Virus record (IMG/VR): IMGVR_UViG_3300006802_000715
Span: 1-21,246 of that record
Origin: a virus
Reading direction: 5' to 3' (one strand)
DNA: 21,246 nt
Shown here piece by piece: positions 6,426 to 13,179 of the stretch. The position numbers and the translations under genes are program-made. Under the pieces are notes generated by a model that saw only the letters and a list, made by a program, of their open reading frames with translations, ran no database searches and was not told the origin of the DNA. Each line of letters opens with the position of its first letter. Position 1 is the stretch's first letter.

Positions 6426-9373
6426 TGATGAATAGAAATGTTATGCAACGGCAGATGTTTGCCAACGGGGGCGCGGCCTTTCCTGATCTTAGCGGTGATG
6501 GTAACGTGACTCAGAAAGACATCTTGATGGGGCGAGGCGTACTTCCAATGCAAGAAGGCGGAAGTCCAATGATGATGCTACCACCTCCCGGAGGGGCTAT
6601 GATGCCACCACCGGGCGGACCAATGGGCGGTCCTCCTCCCATGCCACCGGGTGCTGCGATGGCTCCTCCGGGGGCCGCGGACCAAGGCGCTTTTGATCCG
6701 GCTGTTCTTGAAGGAATGTTAGCGGACTCCGCACAAAGTATGCAATCAATGGACGCGGCGGCAGAAGCAGGAGATTACGCTTCGGTGATTAACTCCATTC
6801 GAGGCGATGAGATGCCTATTGAGGCTCGGTACGAGGAACTAGCCGGAATGGTTGGTCCCGAGGATTCGCAGCAAACACCTGAATCAGTCCTGACACTTTT
6901 ACAACCTGTCATGCAGATGGCAGCGGTTGACCAAGGAATTGGCGGTTTAGCTCAAGAAGAAATGACAACCCCGATTGAGGGTCCAATGGCCGAGGGCATT
7001 ATGTCCACGGTAAACATGGAAGGACCCCCGGCGGGACCAGATCAAATGGCTATGGCTGCTCCGGGAGGAGCGGCCCCGGTAAATTTTAGACAAGGCGGCG
7101 CGGTTCAGTATTTTAATCCTGAAAATGCAAATCGTGTCGTCCAGCCAGACCCTCTAGGAGGTCGTCTTGGAGAGATTTTTGAACAAAAGCAAGCTTTAAG
7201 GCAAAATCTTTTTGGACAGGAAGATCAACAAGCTGCTTTTGACGAACAACAAAAGATGACTAAGGCTCAGATGTTATTTGATATTGCACAAGGTGCTTTG
7301 GCGTTTGCAACTCCCGGAGAGACTGCAATGAGTCCTGCGGAGCGGTTGGCTCAAGTAGCCCAGCCTGTTTTAGGTAACATTAGCGCACGTGCCGGTGAAC
7401 TGCAAAAGTTTAAACAGGGCCAAGAACAAGAACAACGCGCTATAGATTTGCAAACGCTCGGTTCCGCAGAGAGTTCTTATGAATCCGAATTAGCTAGGTC
7501 GGCAAGTTCTGCGGCAGCGGAAGCAGAACGAAATTGGAAAACCTCGGAAAATGCTCTAGAAAGAGTTTTTCAGTTCCAAAAAATGGACAAACAATTTAAA
7601 TTCACAAAAGGCGAAAACGAAACGGACCGTTCTTTTCAAGAGCGTATGACAGACCGTAAGCTTGCTATGCAGCAAACACTGCTTGAACTACAAGCAAGCA
7701 CTGACGAACGAGCTATTAATTTGCGCGGTCAGCTTGCCAGTGAATTGGCTCAACTAAACAACACGTTTAAACAAACCCTTCAACAGTCACAATTTGATTT
7801 TACAAACAAAGAGCGTTTAGGAACACAGGAATACCAAAGCACTGTTCTGGGTCAGCGTTTTGCTAATGACAAGTCTATTTTGGCGCTTCAAAATGACAAC
7901 TCAAACACGGCTATTGAACTTCGTGCCAAGCTTCAGAAAGAAAACGACACACTTAAAAATGAGTGGTTGGTTGCTGCCAAGTCGCTTGCGTATGATAACG
8001 TTCTTAAACGCGACAACATTCTTAACACAAACGATCTTGCAAAAATGGAAGTCGGTCAAGAGTACAATGTTGCTCTTACTGACCTGCGTGGAAGCCTAGA
8101 AGAACAGGCTCGCTTGTCCACACAAGCTTTCCAAGCGGCGCAAGCGGTTCTAAACCGTCAAGCTGACTCTACGAAACAGATGAGTGACCAAGAGTTCCGA
8201 AAAGAAATGGCGGAAGAGTTGCGTAAATTTACTAAAGACGAAGCAGCTATTGATCGTCAAATCAACGCAACTCAACAAGCTATTGAAAATTCTTTCACAG
8301 CGTCTGCGGATAGTAGAGCAGAAAAAGTTCTTACAATACAAGAACGCGCTCAAATTCTGGACGAAGATTACAAGATGGGTAATTTATATCTTGAACAGGA
8401 AGCGGCCAAGATACAAGCATTGGGAAGCAAATCAAAAACTGCTGAATTAACTTACATAGCAGACCCTGCAAGAATGGAAGCTTTTGCAAACGGTACGTTA
8501 GGTGAAGAAACTGCGCTATACGAACAAAAACTTCTTGATTACACGGGTTCTGAACCCGTATGGGACCCAGAAATAGGAGCTTTTGTTAAAGGTTCTTCTA
8601 AAAAACTAACTGACACTATTCTTGATTTTGTAAAACGTGGTAATCCTGATTTGTACACTAAGATTTCAGGGGTTTCGTTAGATGCTTCAGGGGAACCAGT
8701 TAAACCCAACCGAAATCTCATGACAGCTAGTAGCGAAATAATGAATTTGGATGGTACGGTAAACAGGCAATCAGAAGCGTGGTCTTTAACCGCCCCTAAT
8801 AGGTTCAAACCTGATGTGGATTATCGAAAAGTTATTGGTGCATCAAGAGTATTTCCAAGCATCGTCAAAGTTACAAGTGAGGGCTTTGCCGAATTAGTTG
8901 GAGCAGATTCTACTGATGCTTCTAAAAACTTAGCTTCGGCAGCAAAAAGTTTAACTAATTTAGCAAACGACATCTTGCAGTATAACACTGGAGATCAACA
9001 AGGTAGAATACTTAAATTTGTTCAAGAGCTTATTGAACAAGAAACTAAAGACATTAGACCGGGCGGTTTGTTTATTAAAACAGATGCTGCCGCAGAAGCG
9101 TCTTTTGACGCAATAGCGGATACTTTAGCGCAACAATTACAGCTAGGGGCTTCCTTTCTTCCAGAATATGGGGGAAACTCAGCCGGGTATGGTCAAAAAG
9201 TAATTGAAACTGCCCGAAAAGATATGCAGAAACTAAAAATCTTGTTTAATGAAGTACAAGCTTTCCAAAAAGGCTTTAAGTTTAAAACTTCCAAATCTCG
9301 CAAGGTTGGCGAAGATGATCAGAGTGATGAACAATTGGCCAATCAAATTCGTCAGATGATGAAGGGGTTATAA
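6425..9373 (+). CDS. Large coiled-coil virion protein with N-terminal EF-hand-like loop
   Basis: This 982-residue protein starts with a FANGG motif (12-16). Residues 21-32 fit a calcium-binding EF-hand or dockerin loop: D21, S23, D25, G26, V28, D32. A Met/Pro/Gly-rich low-complexity region follows (about 47-85). After a second GG motif (FRQGGAVQYF, near 220) comes a long charged, Gln/Glu/Lys-rich region to about residue 680 that reads as extended coiled coil. The C-terminal 300 residues are more globular and end in a helix with QLANQIRQMMKG. No enzymatic motif is seen. The architecture fits a large internal virion or tail protein. It starts in a TAATG overlap; the next gene follows after three bases. 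Confidence 0.6.
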   Translation: MMNRNVMQRQMFANGGAAFPDLSGDGNVTQKDILMGRGVLPMQEGGSPMMMLPPPGGAMMPPPGGPMGGPPPMPPGAAMAPPGAADQGAFDPAVLEGMLADSAQSMQSMDAAAEAGDYASVINSIRGDEMPIEARYEELAGMVGPEDSQQTPESVLTLLQPVMQMAAVDQGIGGLAQEEMTTPIEGPMAEGIMSTVNMEGPPAGPDQMAMAAPGGAAPVNFRQGGAVQYFNPENANRVVQPDPLGGRLGEIFEQKQALRQNLFGQEDQQAAFDEQQKMTKAQMLFDIAQGALAFATPGETAMSPAERLAQVAQPVLGNISARAGELQKFKQGQEQEQRAIDLQTLGSAESSYESELARSASSAAAEAERNWKTSENALERVFQFQKMDKQFKFTKGENETDRSFQERMTDRKLAMQQTLLELQASTDERAINLRGQLASELAQLNNTFKQTLQQSQFDFTNKERLGTQEYQSTVLGQRFANDKSILALQNDNSNTAIELRAKLQKENDTLKNEWLVAAKSLAYDNVLKRDNILNTNDLAKMEVGQEYNVALTDLRGSLEEQARLSTQAFQAAQAVLNRQADSTKQMSDQEFRKEMAEELRKFTKDEAAIDRQINATQQAIENSFTASADSRAEKVLTIQERAQILDEDYKMGNLYLEQEAAKIQALGSKSKTAELTYIADPARMEAFANGTLGEETALYEQKLLDYTGSEPVWDPEIGAFVKGSSKKLTDTILDFVKRGNPDLYTKISGVSLDASGEPVKPNRNLMTASSEIMNLDGTVNRQSEAWSLTAPNRFKPDVDYRKVIGASRVFPSIVKVTSEGFAELVGADSTDASKNLASAAKSLTNLANDILQYNTGDQQGRILKFVQELIEQETKDIRPGGLFIKTDAAAEASFDAIADTLAQQLQLGASFLPEYGGNSAGYGQKVIETARKDMQKLKILFNEVQAFQKGFKFKTSKSRKVGEDDQSDEQLANQIRQMMKGL

Positions 9374-9376
9374 GTA

Positions 9377-12300
9377 ATGGCAGATGAATCCCTTATTAAT
9401 CTTGGTGTGGCAGAATTTGAAAACTTGATGGAAACACAGGGTCTTGAGAACACTGTAAGAGGGGTTCTTTCGATTGCAAATGAAGAACTAGATCAAGAAG
9501 CTATTGGCGGTGTTCCGTTAACCTTTGAAAGCTTGAAAGATGGTTCTCATCCCATTTTAGATAGATTGGACCGGTACAAAGGTTTAAAACCTGAAGATAG
9601 AAACATCCAAACAGAAGAAATTTTGACGATGTTTACCAATGTCAGTGATTTTGGGAAATACAACCCTGAAAAAGGGAACTTTTCCGGATTAAAGGCAGGC
9701 ACATATTCCGCGGCTCGCGCACTTCCAGAAACGGTTGGTGGTGGCTATGGTGCAGCCAAGGGCTTTGCAACTGGAATGTACCTACAAAGTTTTATTCCTC
9801 CTGTGGGCATACCGGGTTTAATTGGAAAAGGCATTGCGATTGCAATTCCTACGGTAGCGGGAGCGGTAGCAGGAGCATTGGGGTTTGGAAAAGTTGAAGA
9901 CCTTGTTTTAGGGGAAGCTGCTCCGGTGGTTCCTTCTTTACAGTCTGCAACTAACTTAGGTGAGACAGGCGTGATGGCTGCTTCCTTGGTATTAGCTCCT
10001 TGGCAACAAGCCCCTAAAGCAACCACCGGCGCTTTAGAGTTTTTAGGTAACTTTACAAACGTCTCTAGTGGAAAATTTGCTAAAATAGCCGACGAGGCTT
10101 TTGAGGTAACCGCAAAAAACTCAGGTCTTTCTGAAAAAGCGTTTAAAGCAGCAAATGACGCACGGCTCACGGCGCAAGCGGGCCCTATGTTTGGGGCGGG
10201 CGCACAGGGTGTAAATATTGGTCTAGGAAGATTTAACCCTGCGGGATATGTTTTTAACCCATTAAAAGGACCCGTAAGCACCCGTGTTTTAGGAGCAGTG
10301 GAGCAGGGAGTTGGTAGGTCCATGCAAGTAGCGCGGAATAACCCTATTCCTTATTTGGCAATTGAAGGCGCTTCCGGAGCAGGCGCGGCGGGTGGAGCGT
10401 ATATAGCTCAAGAGGTCAATCCCTATGGCGAAGGTTCTCGCTTTGTTGGGGAACTTGTTGGATCGTTCATTGTACCCTTACCTGTTCAGGCAGGCGTTAG
10501 TCTTGCGCCAGACGTTTTTTCCAAAGTAAAACAATGGTGGGGTAAATCTGAAAACACTAACGGTTTACTAACGAATGCTATAAACAGAGACTCTGTTAAA
10601 AGAATCAAGAGCGCCATTTTGGCTACTGGGGACAAGTCGTTGCAAGCCGTAGATAGTGTTGACGGCAAAATTATGACGCCAGACGAACAATTTGCTAAAT
10701 TTTTTGAAGAACTAGAAAAACTTAGTGTAGACCAAGACGGCAACCCTGTTACACTCACATTCAAGGACCTTGCAAGAGATGCCGACATTGCTGCTGGGAC
10801 AAGTTTTTCCCCAACAATCAATGTCATTCAGAACGAGCTTGAAAAATCCAGCACAGATTTAGCTGCGGCCACCGGACGGGGGCGCGAAGAGATGCAAGCG
10901 GGCGCAGTAAATATGATGCGTACTTTAGCAGCTACTGGAGACCCAACGGCTTTGGCCATGTCCGCTAGAATACAACAAGGTTTGTTTGAACAAAACATTA
11001 TTGACAACATAGACAATTCCGTTTCCAACCTCATGGAAGCGGGAATTAAAGTTATTGGCAGAGATGTTGTTGACGTAGACGGGAAAAAAATACCGTCTAA
11101 TCGTGGAAAACTATCTGAAAGCTTATATGAAATCCTTACAAAACAAGTGGATCAAAGTAAAAAACGAGAAAGACAACTTTGGAACGAAGTTACAAGCTAT
11201 CCTTTAACCGAGTTTTATTCTAAAAACGGGCGTCAAATAAACCAGCCTAACGTTTTACAATTGTTGGACCGTTCTTCACGGACCGGGGGCCTAAAATTCT
11301 CCTCTGCCGGTGCAAATAAAGAACTTCGCTCTGTGTTAGGTGGTTACGCCGACGACATGGACGAAATGATAGAATACTTTCAAAACGGAGTTGGCAGAAA
11401 TCCAGCTACCGCGCAAACTTTCTTTGAAATGCGTTCAGGTCTGTTGAACAAATCTGCTACTTTGAGAAAAAACGGAGACATTGTAAATGCTGGTCGAATT
11501 GATAAAATTAATGACGCTTTGCTACGCGACTTAACGGGTCAAAAAAACAACGCTACCGAAGCTTACAATAATGCAAGAGCTTATACTTTTGCTAGAAACA
11601 ACGTTTTTCGTAGAAGTTTTTTGAACGACATGCAAGTTTTTGACAAACAAAGGGGGCTTATAATGGAGCCTCAACAACTTTTAGACAACATGTTTAAAGG
11701 TGGAAACCTTGCTACATCTCGACGAATAAAAGAAATTCGTGCAGCAGGAAGATTTTTGGTTGATGAAGCCGGTTTCAGCGAAGAAGCCGTTCACACAATG
11801 GAAACAACTGATATTGTGAAAGCAGCGTTGCGAGATAGTTTGTCTAAAATAATGACGGTTAAAAAAGTTCCAAATCCCGCTAATCCAAATGAAATAATAG
11901 AACGACTTTCAGTTAGTCAAGCTAGGCTGGACACTTTTAGGGCTCAACCCGGCACTCAAGAATTGTTTAAGTTTATACCTGAATTAGAAGGTGAATTGTC
12001 TTCCGTAGAAGCCGCACAAAACGCTTTTGACAACACATTAGGTGATGTATCAAGCCTTATTAATCCAAGCAAAGCTAAACAAAGAGGGTTTAGTGAAGAT
12101 CAAATTCAAACTTTATATGACACAAAAGCTTTTCAAAACGTCCTTGAGTTTGAAGACCCTAGTGAAGCTGTAGCCAAAGCGTTAAACGCAGAGAAACCTA
12201 CCTTGGCTCTTAACTCTTTGTTTAGAATGGTAAACGAAAGCAACTATAAAGGAACTGAATACACTAAAGACATGGCAATGTCTGGGTTAAAGAGCGCACT

Positions 12301-12535
12301 CATACAACACGCTCTTCGACAATCTGAAAAAGGAAGCAGCACTCTTTTACCTAACGGGAACGTTCTTCAAAAACAATTGTTTGGTCAAATAGAAGGTGTT
12401 CCCGCAAATGTTAAATATTCTTTAGCTGACTTTATGAAAAGTAAAGGTCTGGTTGATGAAACTGTGGGTGAAGACGGTCTAACTGAATTAGGTCGAATCC
12501 AAAAAGCAATAAAAACTATGCGCGGTGTAGAATAA
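9377..12535 (+). CDS. Large virion/ejection protein, probably truncated by an in-frame stop
   Basis: This 1052-residue protein has an acidic N-terminal domain and then a Gly/Ala-rich hydrophobic region (136-170, with FIPPVGIPGLIGKG). A second Gly/Ala-rich segment lies near 330-350. The long helical remainder has no recognisable catalytic motif. The hydrophobic segments suggest membrane insertion, as for internal proteins that leave short-tailed phage heads during DNA entry; this is inference. AAGGGG lies about nine to fourteen bases before the ATG. The TAA at 12533-12535 is followed by 213 in-frame sense codons with no ribosome site (see the next frame), so the original protein was probably about 1265 residues. 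It could also be made as two products by readthrough. Confidence 0.6.
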   Translation: MADESLINLGVAEFENLMETQGLENTVRGVLSIANEELDQEAIGGVPLTFESLKDGSHPILDRLDRYKGLKPEDRNIQTEEILTMFTNVSDFGKYNPEKGNFSGLKAGTYSAARALPETVGGGYGAAKGFATGMYLQSFIPPVGIPGLIGKGIAIAIPTVAGAVAGALGFGKVEDLVLGEAAPVVPSLQSATNLGETGVMAASLVLAPWQQAPKATTGALEFLGNFTNVSSGKFAKIADEAFEVTAKNSGLSEKAFKAANDARLTAQAGPMFGAGAQGVNIGLGRFNPAGYVFNPLKGPVSTRVLGAVEQGVGRSMQVARNNPIPYLAIEGASGAGAAGGAYIAQEVNPYGEGSRFVGELVGSFIVPLPVQAGVSLAPDVFSKVKQWWGKSENTNGLLTNAINRDSVKRIKSAILATGDKSLQAVDSVDGKIMTPDEQFAKFFEELEKLSVDQDGNPVTLTFKDLARDADIAAGTSFSPTINVIQNELEKSSTDLAAATGRGREEMQAGAVNMMRTLAATGDPTALAMSARIQQGLFEQNIIDNIDNSVSNLMEAGIKVIGRDVVDVDGKKIPSNRGKLSESLYEILTKQVDQSKKRERQLWNEVTSYPLTEFYSKNGRQINQPNVLQLLDRSSRTGGLKFSSAGANKELRSVLGGYADDMDEMIEYFQNGVGRNPATAQTFFEMRSGLLNKSATLRKNGDIVNAGRIDKINDALLRDLTGQKNNATEAYNNARAYTFARNNVFRRSFLNDMQVFDKQRGLIMEPQQLLDNMFKGGNLATSRRIKEIRAAGRFLVDEAGFSEEAVHTMETTDIVKAALRDSLSKIMTVKKVPNPANPNEIIERLSVSQARLDTFRAQPGTQELFKFIPELEGELSSVEAAQNAFDNTLGDVSSLINPSKAKQRGFSEDQIQTLYDTKAFQNVLEFEDPSEAVAKALNAEKPTLALNSLFRMVNESNYKGTEYTKDMAMSGLKSALIQHALRQSEKGSSTLLPNGNVLQKQLFGQIEGVPANVKYSLADFMKSKGLVDETVGEDGLTELGRIQKAIKTMRGVE
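12533..12535 (+). other. In-frame TAA separating two parts of one probable protein
   Basis: The frame that begins at 9377 continues open after this stop as AFATNNFENIL and then the 203-residue frame, with no shift of phase. It may be a true nonsense mutation, a programmed readthrough point, a split gene, or a base-calling error. TAA, TAG and TGA all end other genes in this window, so a genome-wide recoding of TAA is not supported. Confidence 0.7.
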
Positions 12536-12565
12536 GCTTTTGCTACTAACAATTTTGAAAACATT

Positions 12566-13177
12566 TTGTTTAAAAAACCTAGTTTAGGAAAGTTGTTTTA
12601 TACTCGTATTTTTGGTGCGACTGCGGGTGGAGCAGTACAAAACAAACTGAAAAGTCTGTTAGGGTTGCCTCAAATGGGTGGTGGTTTGATTGCGGAACAA
12701 ACAGGTTCAGAGCTAGTGCAAAGGTTTTTGTTAAGTGGCCCAGAGTCTCAACGCATTAAAAAAATGACAGAATTGTTTGCTAACCCTAACGCACTTGCTG
12801 CGTTAATGAATGAAAAACTTACAAAAGACGCACAAGATAACGCAATGACCGTTCTTGAAAAGTTTATTTCTCCAATGGTTCGTCAAATTGGACGACGTGT
12901 TCCATATGGTATTATTGCGGGTGAAAAATCTATTAGCGAAGAGTATGAAGCACCTCCGCGTCCCGATAACAACCAACAAGGTTCTTTAGTTCCACCGCCA
13001 ATTGTTCCCACTTTAGGCGGAGGTAATCCTCTCTCTGTTCAACAGGCTTCTGCGGCTCCAGCAGGGCCAACTATTCAAAACTCGGGTCCTGTTGACAGAG
13101 AGAGGTTCGCAGCCATGTTCCCGAACGACTCAACCACGCAACTATTAAAGAGCGGCATTGGCAGCTTGGGGGCTTAA
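12566..13177 (+). CDS. C-terminal part of the upstream virion protein (separate frame after TAA)
   Basis: The only early start is a TTG at 12566 with no Shine-Dalgarno sequence. The next ATG in frame is at 12674 and also lacks a good site. The translation begins FKKPSLGKLFYTRIFGATAG and contains GGGLIAEQTGSELVQRFL and a helical FANPNALAALMNEKL segment. It ends in a Pro/Gln-rich tail. It reads as the C-terminal domain of a larger virion protein, and upstream codons back to the TAA at 12533 are open in the same frame. Expression could come from readthrough, from re-initiation after the TAA, or not occur. No enzymatic motif is visible. The following gene starts three bases after its stop, so it still lies inside the operon. 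Confidence 0.6.
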   Translation: MFKKPSLGKLFYTRIFGATAGGAVQNKLKSLLGLPQMGGGLIAEQTGSELVQRFLLSGPESQRIKKMTELFANPNALAALMNEKLTKDAQDNAMTVLEKFISPMVRQIGRRVPYGIIAGEKSISEEYEAPPRPDNNQQGSLVPPPIVPTLGGGNPLSVQQASAAPAGPTIQNSGPVDRERFAAMFPNDSTTQLLKSGIGSLGA

Positions 13178-13179
13178 TT

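Noticed and set aside
9745-10323. 192-codon minus-strand frame
   Set aside because: It is Pro/Ala-rich with no start signals and opposes a Gly/Ala-rich segment of the 1052-residue protein, so it is a composition shadow.
12533-13177. Genome-wide reassignment of TAA as a sense codon
   Set aside because: TAA ends many other genes here at plausible points, including the TAATG overlaps. TAG and TGA are used as stops as well.
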